Positions 1 through 9,962 of a DNA stretch of 64,000 nt are shown here, one piece after another. The position numbers and the translations under genes were made by a program. The stretch lies in contig OZ037853.1 in NCBI GenBank assembly GCA_964035575.1, forward strand, positions 1,086,501 to 1,150,500. The letters are read 5' to 3'. Positions within the stretch are counted from its first letter, which is position 1, and each line of letters starts with the position of its first letter. Under the pieces are notes generated by a model. That model saw only the letters and a program-made list of their open reading frames with translations. It ran no database searches and had not been told where the DNA came from. The stretch is from Rhynchopus sp. YZ270_cl-10 (lineage: Eukaryota > Euglenozoa > Diplonemea > Diplonemida > Diplonemidae).

Positions 1-134
1 GCAGAGGAACCCAACCCCATTTTGCTCTGTCTTTGCGACGATCCCGGCGACAGTTTCACCTCAAGAGAGTCAGAGTGCAGGGATGGTTCCATGTCTAGCA
101 TGTGGCACGTCAACGATCATCGCGACCTGTTCGT

Positions 135-434
135 CTAGGATGCGAAACCTAGAGATTTGTACTGCCAAAACATTTGGCAGCCGCACCGTACGTAGCGCCC
201 TTCTGGTTGAAGATCTGCGGGTGGCAGGTCAGGCAGTTGTACTTCTGCTCTGCGTGCATTTCTTCCACCCCAAAGTGGTGCTGAAGTAACGTATCCGATG
301 TGTACAGTTACCATTGCCGGTGTCCCGTCGTGAAACCACAGCGGGGAAAGGCAATCCAAGATTAAAACGCAGTGAGCGGTGGGGCACTCAGTGCATACAG
401 CCACGGCAAGTCGTTGTGGACACAAATTGTCCAT
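135..434 (-). pseudogene. possible broken minus-strand gene with paired cysteines
   Basis: I do not recognise this. The minus strand is open for 99 codons and contains Cys-rich pieces (CTEC, then C-G-C near the end). A second minus-strand frame over the same bases also reads like protein, with a CLTCHP pair followed by a short chain and a stop. Two protein-like frames over one stretch suggest a decayed or interrupted gene, but chance is possible. No start context or pyrimidine tract supports an intact gene. Confidence 0.2.
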
Positions 435-863
435 GCAGCAAATACATTACTGGGCAATTAGAGTTCTCGAGGTAGTTCAGTACTCATGCCGAGGCCACAG
501 ACAAAGTCTCACGAGGCAGCACTTCGTTGGTGGTATGTTTAACATTACCACGTTTTGTCTCCACGTCGAGATCGTCCATCACTCAGGAAGACCTTCGTCG
601 CAGAACTGTTATTTTCATTACCACTTCCCTTCTCTTTGCCTCTCTGACTCTTCTAAATCAAGCTTGTTTGAGTGCTTTGCTGCGTATTGGGGGGTCAAAT
701 AGAAAGTAATAGCAATAGAACAATAATTATAGTTTGTCCTGCCACTTACCTGTTTTGAGTAAGGTTGGAAGGTGACTTGCACACAACAGAGTGCTGTGGC
801 CCTATTTCAAGCCAATTATTATCCCCCCCTTTTTTTCCATATTTGAACGGAAGGTGTTCATGG

Positions 864-930
864 TGTCACGCACGTTCCCTGCCCCGTTCTCCACAAGAAA
901 CCGCACTGCCTCCACGTCCCCCGCAAGTGC
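864..930 (-). pseudogene. 67-bp ankyrin-repeat fragment, inverted copy
   Basis: The reverse complement matches the ankyrin coding sequence at about 13497-13563 of the large plus-strand gene almost base for base, then identity stops abruptly on both sides. It encodes the part of an ankyrin unit around V-E-A-V-R-F-L-V-E-N-G-A. It is too short to act as a gene. It could be a remnant of a truncated paralogue, a template-switch or double-strand-break filler, or an exon of a gene I cannot otherwise see. Confidence 0.7.
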
Positions 931-1091
931 AAACACCAGAATTTTCTAATTTATCAACACAAACCCTCCTCTTTCCAGGATCAATTTTGTACAAAAAAAA
1001 AAAACACACAAAAATCGGAAGTTCTTTTGTCTTCCACACCTTCCCTTCTCTCCCCCAAAATAAAACAAATATTCTCTGATTCAGCAGTTGC

Positions 1092-2606
1092 ATGACCTTT
1101 TCTGAGGGGAGCGTTTCCGCGCCACGATTGCGTGGTTATGAAGGAGCCTTGAGAGGTCGGGTTGTGGAGGGAGGGGTGTCTCCTCCCCCGGGCTGTTCTG
1201 TGCGTGCTGAGGTGAGTTCTCTGCATGGAACGGGGCGGAGCGTGCTGTCCCGCTGCTCTGACGCCTCTGTCGTCGCCTCACAAGGGTTTCTGACAGTTCT
1301 GAGCCACGCCACAGCCGCACCCCTGCTCCGCACCGAGCTTCAAAACGTCCTTGAAGTCACCCAACACCCATACCTCACGCTCGAGATCGCGACCCGCCAG
1401 AACGTTACACTCTCCCTCTTCTTTTCAAACAGCGCCTCCCTAAACTCTACACTCTCCACCCTATCTTCTGCGCTTAAACAGAGAACCGCATCTTCCATTC
1501 CCCCTTCTCCTTCTGCATCTCCATCACCACGACGTCAAACTCGAATGTCAATTTCAACAAAATCAAGAGTATTGGTCCCGGTTGAGGGGGAGATGAGGGG
1601 GTTTACAAATGAGGTGCGGGCTGGGGAGGTAGGGATTTGGGGGGAAGAAGTGGAAGGGGATATGTCGCATGGTTTAGAACTGCTTTATGCGGGGTCACAA
1701 CATAGGGTGGGGTTTGCGGATTCGATCTCCGCAGGCAGTCCGGGGAGGAATGAAATAGAGTCTCTTTTAACACCTACCGCAACCACTCCAATGCAGGCAA
1801 CTGCGCCAAGAACGTTGAACACCCACATCGGGTTATCCCCTCCCGCCAAACAAAGCGTTTTTGACATTCAACAAAGCAACCTCGCCCAAAGGCGACGCCA
1901 ATCAGCAACACATCCGGGAACCCCGCCTACTACCCCTCCATCTTCTTCGCGTCTGGTTGCGTTTAAATCGGTGAGCACCGAAGGGACCCTCCGAGACGAA
2001 GGAAGCAGTGCGCGGTCCACTGCAAGCAGCGTCGCGCCACGACAGCATCCTCCCCCTCCTCCTCCCCCCCCTCCACACCCTCAACCTCCTTTCGCAGCCA
2101 CTGTTCCGGTATTAGAAATGGCGTCCAGCAGGAAATCTACTACCAGCAGATCTGATGCATCGTCGCAAAGCGCACCACGCAACTCTTTGGGGGCACGGAG
2201 GGATTCCGCCGTGTCTTCTACAGCGTCTGCAGCGCTGCGGACCGCGCCAATGACAGAAGGTGCAAGCGCAGCTTCTCAAAGGCCTCTCCATCCACCTGCC
2301 CGCCGTCCTGCTCCCTTAGATGTGGTGCGGAAGGTTTCTGGCCTATCCGTCGTAATAGACTCTCCACGCAGCGCCCGATCAAAAGGAAGTGGTATTGAAG
2401 CGAGAATGGCAAAGTCACGTTGCAGATGGTGTGGTTTGATGGCCTCAGCAGTCCACGAGGCACGCAAATGTGCGCAACGTAACGTCGTCTGTCGGCACTG
2501 CAGGACTACCCTGGTGGCGAGAGATTATGATAATCATATTAGAACCTGTGGGAATAATCGATCGGGGTATTCTACTCCACACACACCGCGGAGCTTGGCG
2601 GAATGA
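1092..2606 (+). CDS. low-complexity protein with C-terminal XAF1/TRAFD1-like zinc finger
   Basis: 504 residues. Residues about 20-135 look folded, alternating hydrophobic strands with a final helix (LFFSNSASLNSTLSTLSSAL), possibly PH-like. Residues about 140-440 are disordered, rich in Ser/Pro/Arg with a run of prolines near 320. Residues about 444-486 hold a zinc-binding pattern C-x2-C ... H-x3-C ... C-x2-C ... H-x3-C, the spacing seen in XAF1 and TRAFD1 (FLN29) fingers; these proteins modulate signalling or ubiquitin-linked pathways in other eukaryotes. The start was chosen as the first ATG after a pyrimidine-rich stretch with AG (about 1030-1085). It could start later, since the finger is the only part with family support. 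The role is unknown. Confidence 0.72.
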   Translation: MTFSEGSVSAPRLRGYEGALRGRVVEGGVSPPPGCSVRAEVSSLHGTGRSVLSRCSDASVVASQGFLTVLSHATAAPLLRTELQNVLEVTQHPYLTLEIATRQNVTLSLFFSNSASLNSTLSTLSSALKQRTASSIPPSPSASPSPRRQTRMSISTKSRVLVPVEGEMRGFTNEVRAGEVGIWGEEVEGDMSHGLELLYAGSQHRVGFADSISAGSPGRNEIESLLTPTATTPMQATAPRTLNTHIGLSPPAKQSVFDIQQSNLAQRRRQSATHPGTPPTTPPSSSRLVAFKSVSTEGTLRDEGSSARSTASSVAPRQHPPPPPPPPPHPQPPFAATVPVLEMASSRKSTTSRSDASSQSAPRNSLGARRDSAVSSTASAALRTAPMTEGASAASQRPLHPPARRPAPLDVVRKVSGLSVVIDSPRSARSKGSGIEARMAKSRCRWCGLMASAVHEARKCAQRNVVCRHCRTTLVARDYDNHIRTCGNNRSGYSTPHTPRSLAE

Positions 2607-3574
2607 AAACAAAAGGGGATGGGGGGAGGGAGGGAAGGAAGGAGGGAGGGGGTTTTTTTAGGAGTACTCAGCAACCTTGTACACCTTGATGATGTGATTC
2701 ATAACGTAAAATGAAATGATATTCCATGACACCATAGCTTTTTTCGTGTCTTTTTTTGGGTATTTTTTTAACAATGATGATATTTTGGAGCATATTATTT
2801 ATATCATTGTGCCTATGAAGTGCTCTCTGGGGGGGTTCGATGCCCCCGCGGAGAACCAGAACGGTGAGGCGTTTTGCACTTTCAACTTTTATTTTATCAT
2901 GTTTTCAAGCATGTCATGCTACATACGAGATAGCCGCGAAGTTGTGGGGAGGAGGGTAGAGGAGTGGTGTTGTATTGGTGATGTGCATTGTATATTATGT
3001 ATTACGATGGACAGTTCTCACAAATACACGCCACCACGTGGACATCAAATTCAATTGGGTGGCTTTTTCCTTTTTTGCGTTGATCAAAAAAAGAGAATGA
3101 AAAGAGACTATGTACAGAACCTCAGGTGTAGACGATCAGGTTGCCGCTACACAACTGTATAGGGGGTGGGTGGGTAAGGATTCTGGTGGGTGGGGGGCAA
3201 AGGGAGAGGGGATGTGTGTATATGTGTATTTTGAATACCTAATAGGTAATAGGGGCAGAACCTTGCGCAGAATAATGGCCCCATGGTATATGTATGTGTT
3301 CATTGGTTTGTGAGGTGGGGGGTTTTTTTGTACGTTTGATTCGTTGTTTTCTGTATTGATTTGTTGTTGTTTTTTCTCTCTTTTTTTCCCCCTTCTGATG
3401 ACACTCTGTTCGATTAGTGCAGCTTTGTAGACAAGTTGTCACTATCCAGAAAACCCGCTTTGTTGTCCCAGAGACGTTTGTTGCCTTTGGCAACATTGGG
3501 ACTCTCTTTTTCTTCTTTTTTCGGTCACATTTTTAGAAATTTCTTAGAATTTCATGACGGATAAAAACCCCCTT

Positions 3575-3694
3575 GGTGTGATTCAGGGTGGTACGGACAA
3601 CCCGAGGGGGAACCACGGAGAACTGCTAGGGTATAGCCCCCTTAACGGCGCCCCTTCGGGAAGAACCACGGAGAATCGGTTTGGTGAGCACACC
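3575..3694. mobile_element. small non-autonomous element, GGTGTGAT ends
   Basis: 120 bp that starts GGTGTGATTCAGGG and ends GGTGAGCACACC, so the ends are imperfect inverted repeats. The interior repeats the phrase GGGAACCACGGAGAA / AGAACCACGGAGAATC. A shorter relative lies at 4201-4276. No coding capacity. It resembles a MITE or a small foldback element. Confidence 0.5.
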
Positions 3695-4200
3695 AGCCCC
3701 TGTATTTTTTTTTTTTTTTGAGAGGGCTTTTGTATTTCAAGTTAACTTTTTTAAAGTCATTACCCGACTCCATGCACCAGTGTGAACGGGGTTTTGACCA
3801 GCTCAACCCAGTCATCCACAGTTTTTATTTTTATTTTGTATTTTATTGATAATTTTGTTTGGGAACAATTTCCTTTTTCTCTCTTTTCTCATTTTTTTTT
3901 GCAACAAATAAAAGAGTTGATGTGTCTTATAGAACATCCTTGTGCTTTCTCTTCTTTGAGCGGAAAGTATACGTAACAAATTTGTTGTGTGTTTTTTTTT
4001 TTTAATGGCTGGCATCGGCGTGGGTCAGTCGGAAGTTCCTGCATCAACCACAGTTTTTTGTTTGTTGTTTTTATACCTACAAAGCGTATCTTAAAGGAGA
4101 AATAGTTCCTCAGATACGGTCGCCAATCACCCCCTCCAACAGGGTAATTGAGCAATCAACGAAAAAAAAACCTCTTTTTTCATTTACCGATCAGAGTTGT

Positions 4201-4276
4201 GGTGTGATTCAGGGGGTACGAGAAACCACGGACAACCCACGGGAGAACCACGGAGAATCCGTTTGGTGATCACACC
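4201..4276. mobile_element. small non-autonomous element, GGTGTGAT/ATCACACC ends
   Basis: 76 bp with inverted ends GGTGTGAT and ATCACACC. It shares GATTCAGGG, ACCACGGA and GAGAACCACGGAGAATC with the element at 3575-3694. A weak third relative (AACCACGGGAGTACCATGGGG) lies near 42570. Confidence 0.5.
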
Positions 4277-4380
4277 AAGTTGCTATTTTTGTTGGCTCCT
4301 TCCTTTATTGTTATAGGGGACACTGTTTTCTTGTATTGGTTTCCAGCACTTTCAAGGTTATGTTTTATATTTTCTCTGTT

Positions 4381-4491
4381 GGTGTGTTCCGGGGTATACA
4401 CGGAAAATACAAATCTTCATTTCAATTCACAACTCTTTACTAAAGAACGTGTGTGTGAATAGTTGTGAAGTCCCATACCCCGGAACACACC
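4381..4491. mobile_element. MITE-like element with perfect 17-bp inverted ends
   Basis: 111 bp bounded by GGTGTGTTCCGGGGTAT and its exact reverse complement. The interior carries short runs related to CACAACTCTT. Longer and shorter relatives sit at 4979-5403 and 9611-9670, so this is a small family. There is no coding capacity. Confidence 0.65.
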
Positions 4492-4978
4492 ATCTGTTAT
4501 GATTTTTCGCGCGCAATTGTGATGAAGTGCAGTTGTTCTCTTTTTCCCCCTTTACCGTAATGCAACCCTCCGCCTGATGCCTTAGCAGTAGCCACGAAAC
4601 ACGAGATAGAAATGTGGCAGCGCGAGAGCACGCGGGGGAAAAGTGAGGTGGCTATACGTTGTCAGTTTCTCAAAAAGAAAAAAGAAAAAGAAAGAACAAG
4701 AAATGTCCCGTCCATTAAAACCATGATGAAATAAATCATGACCCAATTTTGAAGGAACCATTATTTCAGCCCATGTCCGACCATGCATGAACTTCATTGT
4801 ATTGACTTACTCGCTTTCCCTCTTTCACACCTTCTTCAGGTGTGTTTTAGCCCTCCATTTTTCCCAAACAAACAAGTGCAGTAGGGCAAGAAACTTGGCG
4901 ACCAAATAATATTGACGGATTTTGAGGGGCGATTTTTTTGGTCGTCAATATTACTTGTCCCACTGTACACAAAAATAT

Positions 4979-5403
4979 GGTGTGTTCCGGGGGTATCGGA
5001 CTTCACAACTCTTCACAAAGTTCATGAAAAGTTCACAATATTTCATATGTGGGGCGGCCTGTTTTGTTTGTGCATTCTTTTTGTCTCGCTACGGAAGAAA
5101 AGAATGTATAATTGGCACAGTCCGTAATTATGAATTAAGTTTGTTCACACCTTAGGGTCCAGCCTCTGAGCTGGAGTCAAACGGGAGACTCAACTAGAGG
5201 GTGTGACCTGCTTCGGGCGGCACCCTCGAAAAGTGGGTGATCCCTTGCTGCTGTCAAGGGGAAATACAGGGAGTACCTTCTGCGCAGGGTGCCAGGAGGA
5301 AAGACGGTTCCAGGGTTTTCAAGCCTTTTCACGCACACGTTTTTGTGAAGAGTTGTGAACTGACATAGAACTTTGTGTTCTCCGATACCCCGGAAACAAC
5401 ACC
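4979..5403. mobile_element. MITE-like element, GGTGTGTTCCGG family, longer copy
   Basis: About 425 bp. The left end has GGTGTGTTCCGGGGGTATCG followed by an ACTTCACAACTCTTCACAAA segment. The right end carries the reverse complement of both (TTTGTGAAGAGTTGTGAA ... CGATACCCCGGAAACAACACC), with a few differences. The middle (5150-5330) is GC-richer and unlike its surroundings. I see no protein. Confidence 0.6.
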
Positions 5404-5633
5404 AAAAATAAAACAAAAAAAGGAGCAACAAAGCGTGGAGTTTTTCACACGATAAAAAAGCGAGGTGTCTACACGTCATCAATTTTTCAACAAATTTTTT
5501 TTTTTAAAAGTTCGTCTTTCTACTGTCCCCTTTCCTCCCTCCGTTCGATCGGAATTCGTTTCCTCCGACAGCATCGTTCGAGATGTGATGTACACTCATC
5601 TTCAAGGCTTCCTTATATGTTTCTTTTCCTTAG

Positions 5634-5690
5634 GTACACTGTCCACGAGCGGGCTGTTGTATTTCAAGTCAAGCTTCTTTTTCTTCTTTT
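5634..5690. repeat. dispersed 55-bp motif (CACGAGCGGGC...TGTATTTCAAGTC)
   Basis: Reads ACACTGTCCACGAGCGGG, then TGTATTTCAAGTCAAGCTT, then a pyrimidine run. Similar copies lie at 9831, 34155 and 48777, with weaker ones near 3716, 46356 and 48985. It often precedes a pyrimidine tract. Confidence 0.5.
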
Positions 5691-6164
5691 TCTTGCGAAA
5701 AAGAAAAGTCGTGGTCAAGAAAGAATATCGGTATTACAATTACGTATCGACGCTCATACAACTTGTGTACGTGTGTGTATTTATTTTTTCATTTTTTTTT
5801 GAGACAACTGCCTTGCAAAAGTTGCAGGGGAGGAAATGAAAACACTATCTGAGTGTGCCCGAATTTTTTGATGAGAGCGATGTAAACACGACAACAACTT
5901 ATTCACAGAAAAGTGTTTGATTTTTTTGTCCCTACACGCTCTTCACAAATCCGGTGCGATCAACGAAAAATTCTTTTTTTTTGATTTCGTTTCTTTGTAT
6001 CAGACTAGCTTAAACTCAGATAACAGTTCTTATTTCCCCTTCCCCATGGCGCAGTGGTGGGCACGTGAGGCACATTTCACCTTACAAAAAATTCACCTTT
6101 CCTCCCCCCCCCTCCCGAAGACACCTCAGTTAGGATACGGGGTGCACTTTTGTTTTAAAAAAAA

Positions 6165-6217
6165 TATAGTGGAGTTCATCCTCGGGTGTCTACACTAATA
6201 CAACCAAGTTTTCAAAA
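6165..6217. repeat. dispersed 50-bp motif (GGAGTTCATCCTCGGGTGTCT)
   Basis: TATAGTGGAGTTCATCCTCG, GGTGTCTACACTAATACAAC, CAAGTTTTC. Near-identical copies are at 44221-44269 and 53347-53398. No coding potential and no inverted ends, so it may be the end of a larger element or a conserved RNA/3'-end signal. Confidence 0.55.
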
Positions 6218-6521
6218 AAAAGGAAATATGTTTCTTTCACTTATTACTCTAAGAACCCCCCCCTAAAAACTTTTTCTTTTCTTGTAGTGAGGCTTCAACA
6301 GGAATTAGTCGCTATCTTAACAAAGAAGCGCATCTACCTCTCAACTTACAAAGTACTACAATGAAATGCAATACAAAACAAACAGAGTCGCAAAAACAAA
6401 AACAAAAACAACAAAGTTGAAACAAACTTCTTCAAACCCCCCTCAACAAAACAGCGGAGCTTGCACAGGTGGCAACTACACTGTTCTGGCAATTCTTCAA
6501 AAGGAATTATTATCAGTCCTA

Positions 6522-6548
6522 TCTCTCTCTCTCTCTCTCTCTCTCTCT
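6522..6548 (+). repeat. (TC)n microsatellite
   Basis: About 13 uninterrupted TC units. Confidence 0.9.
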
Positions 6549-7061
6549 TTTCTCACTTATCACGAAAAACACCAAATCACATCAAATATAACGCCTTTTT
6601 TGTCTCGTGTTCTATCGGTTGCTGTGTATCTATTTAGCGAAATTTTTTTGTTGATTTTTTTTTGTGAGGAGAAAACCAAAACGGAAATGAAGCTTGCGAA
6701 ATGAGAGTGGAGATTTTTTCGTAATGTTTTATTCTCCCCATTACCACCACTTCGCAGAAAAAACCCATTTTTCGTTCGCGAGTTTGTTTTGCGTCTTCCG
6801 CAATTTACAAACTTTTTTTTCCCGGTATCACTTGTGATACAGTTTTCATGGATCGACATGAAAAGGGAGCACGCAGGTGGTTCCGTGCTGGTCTTTCCAC
6901 AGAACCGACATGTAGGGCGTGTCTCCCAAACAACAAAAAAGTAAATGAATAAAAAAGGTTGAAAGCAAAAAGGAAGAACAAAACAATGTGGTTTACAAAG
7001 GGGACTATAAAAAATTTTTTTTTTTTGGTGAAAATCCTACCTTGGGTTGCTCGAGGAAAGC

Positions 7062-7112
7062 AAAAAGTCGTAACAAAGGTTGCTATTAGGTGAAACCTGC
7101 AGCAGGATCATT
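7062..7112 (+). pseudogene. relic of the 3' end of small-subunit rRNA
   Basis: AAAGTCGTAACAAAGGTTGC and then TAGGTGAAACCTGCAGCAGG ATCATT match the universally conserved 3' terminus of SSU rRNA (GTCGTAACAAGG ... GTAGGTGAACCTG ... GGATCATT) with several small insertions and substitutions in a nearly invariant region. The CCTGCAGC(A/T)GGATCATT form is that of Euglenozoa. No upstream helix 44 or downstream 5.8S is recognisable, so this is a short dead fragment rather than a working rRNA gene. Confidence 0.7.
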
Positions 7113-7723
7113 CCCAAAAGTCGGCTCTGTGTGTACACAGACTGATAAACAATTCATGATGGTCTATTAGTAAGGCAAAATAATAGGGTGTACTATCTCT
7201 TTCATGAAGACTAAAAAACCTCAGATTTTTTAGAATTTTTTTTTTGTGACTATTCACGACAGGGTTTTATATAGGAATTTTTTCCTTACCAAACAGGGGC
7301 AAAAACTGAGGTTTCATTTTTTCTCACCCACCCACCCAAAATCAAAGTTGTTTCGATCGTTTCAGTCAGGGTTCTAGGTCCAAAAAAAAATAAGGGAAAC
7401 GGAAAATGTGTTTTGAAAAAAAATTTCCGCGCTGCGCGCGGAAAATTACTACCCCAACGGCCCTAAAAAATTGATGCTACCCACACGTAACGTAAAGTCG
7501 AAGACATCCTTCGCATAATGGAAAGGGATAATCCGATTCCCAACGAACTGCCGGACAATCTCCTAGGGGAGATCATCCAAGAATGTGTGTCACGAAAGAA
7601 TCGTGCACTCGAAACTCACCTATGGTGACGATGATCTGTGACAGTCGCCTATCTAGATCGACTAGAAAAGCTCCATAAAGATTTTTTTATTCAGGAGCAG
7701 GGGCTTATATAGCGTCACCCAAA

Positions 7724-7876
7724 GGTTCCTGGCGAAGCCACGGTACGCAACATTTTTAAAAAATGTTGACATAAAATGGCACTGACGTTAGTAATTATCG
7801 TCAGTTTCCGTAAATTTTACTTAGGTATTTTGCTAAAACGAAAGTTTCTGGCGAAGCCACGGTACGCAACATTTCA
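7724..7876 (+). repeat. direct repeat pair (CTGGCGAAGCCACGGTACGCAACATTT)
   Basis: Copies at 7724-7757 and 7844-7876 share TCTGGCGAAGCCACGG followed by TACGCAACATTT. A related phrase (CGCAGGCGCACGGTACGCTAC) follows near 7945. There is no gene here. Confidence 0.6.
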
Positions 7877-8275
7877 AAAAAATTCCCTTAAAATTGCACA
7901 TATTTACAACCAAACTATGTCATAGGAGGGTGGTTGCAATCTTGCGCCGCAGGCGCACGGTACGCTACTTTTTATTTCGCCATGCTGTATGCTTCCTTTT
8001 GCCACCGGGCCGTCCTTCCATTTGCCCGGGCTGTGGTTTCTTCGGTACGTATTTCTTTGGCATTTTGTGTTTTTTTCCTGCTGTGGCGGGTTCCTACGTC
8101 ACGAGTCGTGTTCTAAGCCAGTAAAACGCCGAAAAAAAAAATTTTTTTTTTAGGTCCGAAAAGGGGAATTTTTTTTTTTTTTTCAATAACTGAGGATTGC
8201 CCTCAGTTCTGACCCCCTATATAAAAGTCTGATTCACGAGAGACTTGAGTTCATCTTTCGCACCCCCCCCTAATA

Positions 8276-8387
8276 TAATGGTGGCAGTATTGTGATGGGG
8301 GCCCATTGGAATACGCAAAATACATCTATTGTGATGTATTTTTGATGTATTTTTGCGCATTCCCCCATCACAATACTGCCGCCATTA
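8276..8387. mobile_element. 112-bp palindromic element
   Basis: Arms TAATGGTGGCAGTATTGTGA and the near-exact reverse complement (TCACAATACTGCCGCCATTA) close a second inner palindrome around GCAAAATACATC...GATGTATTTTTGC. It is a MITE or foldback relic with no coding capacity. Confidence 0.6.
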
Positions 8388-8676
8388 CCCTAATGTTTTT
8401 GTCCCCAGCCCTCGCTCCCCCCCTTTTTTTTCCCTTCTTTTGTACAGTGCCTACGTTGCGTAGAGCATCAGCTGTTGTCTGCTTCATGTCCCTGTTTGGG
8501 ACAGTGCGTGTGTGTGCTTTTCGAAATGTTCTTTTCAGGTGTGAGCCATGTGCCCATCTTGGAAAGGCTTCCTATTCTGTTTTGTTTTGTGCTTTTTGCA
8601 TATTTCTTCCCTCACTGAAATGTGATTAGGAAACTAAGCTACCGTAGTGTCCTAGTACCATGCGTGTCAGTGCACT

Positions 8677-8780
8677 CATGTACACGACGGTGAAGTAAAT
8701 AACTTTGACTTGGGGTAAGCCAAAATGTGAAAACCGCAAAACCACAAGGCAAGTCATTTTGCTTCTCGCCGTCGTGTATG
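8677..8780. mobile_element. small inverted-repeat element
   Basis: Left arm CATGTACACGACGGTGAAG and right arm CTTCTCGCCGTCGTGTATG, with further partial pairing inside (AAGTCA / TGACTT). It is probably a decayed foldback element. Confidence 0.4.
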
Positions 8781-9037
8781 TAGTGAATATACAGTGGGTT
8801 CGTACAATGGTGGGTCAGGTCTGGGGTGTGCCTGCAATCAATAACTATCATTTTTGTTTTTGCTTTGTCGTTGGGTGTACCTTCTTTTCGTCAGAAAAGA
8901 ATGTATAGACAAAATTTGCTTTGTCGTTGGGAATTTTTGTATTTTTTTTTTTTGCTGATTTTTTAAAGATGTGTCACAGAGAGGCATTATCTTTCAATTC
9001 CCCTCTTTTTTGAAATATAGTGTGGAATTTGTGGAAT

Positions 9038-9091
<54 letters not shown>

Positions 9092-9610
9092 ACCTGATCT
9101 CTCAGCGTTGACATTCAGGGCATTTGGCTAGTCACACTACCTCAGGCAGCTCTAAAGTGGCAGTGGTGAATACCAAGTGTTTGTATATAAAAAAAACCCT
9201 CCCCCCATGAGTTCCAATTCCGTTGCAATACAGAAATCTGTTTTTGTCCCCAGACTGCCCCCCTGTTTTGGATACGGGGTGCCTTTTGTTTTAAATAAAA
9301 AGTAATTTATTGCTTTTATCTATTCAAAAAAAAATATTTATTTATCAAAAACCCCCCATGAGTTCCTAAGTGGGTTCTTAGGCAATTATCGACACAACAA
9401 CAAAAAAAAAACTTGACAGTGGAGATTGCACAACTGTGGCAACACAGCCGAGGCAATTACACTACTCCAACAATTTATCAAAAAAAAAAAAATTGCACGC
9501 GAAAGAAAACGGGCGAAAACAACTTTTATTGCCTTCCCCACCCTAGAAAGCTAGTGTAAGTTTACTGAAAAAAGCCCTCCCCCTTCTTTTTAATTGAAAT
9601 TCATCAAATA

Positions 9611-9670
9611 TTGGTGTTCCGGAAACACCTGTCAAGGAAATGTCAATATAGCCCCCCTCCGGAACACCAA
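9611..9670. mobile_element. shortest copy of the GGTGT-TCCGG inverted-repeat family
   Basis: Ends TTGGTGTTCCGGA and TCCGGAACACCAA are exact reverse complements; the interior is about 35 bp. It lies in the 5' region of the aminotransferase gene. Confidence 0.55.
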
Positions 9671-9830
9671 ATATCATATTTTTGAGGCAAATATCATTAC
9701 TTTTTCTCCTTCACAATTAAGATCGAAACAACCCCGCATCGTGGCAGCAAAAACCCCCCGATCACATCAACAGCAACTCTCTTCCGTCTTGCAAATAATT
9801 GCACCCGGTCGGGGGTCCCCGGTCCTCCCC

Positions 9831-9885
9831 AAGGTACACTGTTTCACGAGTGGGGTTTGTATTTTTCAACTTTTTTCTCCCCACC
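9831..9885. repeat. dispersed 55-bp motif directly before the aminotransferase pyrimidine tract
   Basis: GGTACACTGTTTCACGAGTG followed by TGTATTTTTCAACTTTTTTC. Same family as 5634, 34155 and 48777. It runs straight into the pyrimidine-rich tract that ends in the start codon at 9963. Confidence 0.45.
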
Positions 9886-9962
9886 CTACCCTCAGCACAG
9901 AATACCCTACACCCACACCACCCTTCCCCCACTCTCTCTCCGCCACCTTTACCCTCCTAAAA

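Larger units (their letters stand above)
2607..9962. other. gene-poor tract built from small inverted-repeat elements
   Basis: No credible protein gene is seen across about 7.3 kb. The DNA is rich in homopolymer A/T runs and holds many short elements with inverted ends, listed separately, plus an rRNA relic at 7062. A near repeat at 4088-4132 recurs at 33925-33963 (TTTAAAGGAGAAAT...GGTCGCCAATC). The phrase GGATACGGGGTGC followed by CTTTTGTTTTAAA occurs near 6133 and again near 9270. The stretch 7500-7630 has more balanced composition and could be an exon, but I cannot assign it. Confidence 0.6.

Noticed and set aside
2828-2858. T-arm-like GGGGGTTCGATGCCCCC suggesting a tRNA gene
   Set aside because: No matching acceptor stem, anticodon arm or D arm upstream, and the loop has G at a position that is normally a pyrimidine.
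7062-7112. Functional rRNA gene
   Set aside because: Only about 50 bases match and they carry changes at nearly invariant positions; no neighbouring rRNA regions are recognisable.
9594-9962. N-terminal extension of the aminotransferase
   Set aside because: It runs through an inverted-repeat element and a C/T tract; the family begins at the PGPS motif just after 9963.
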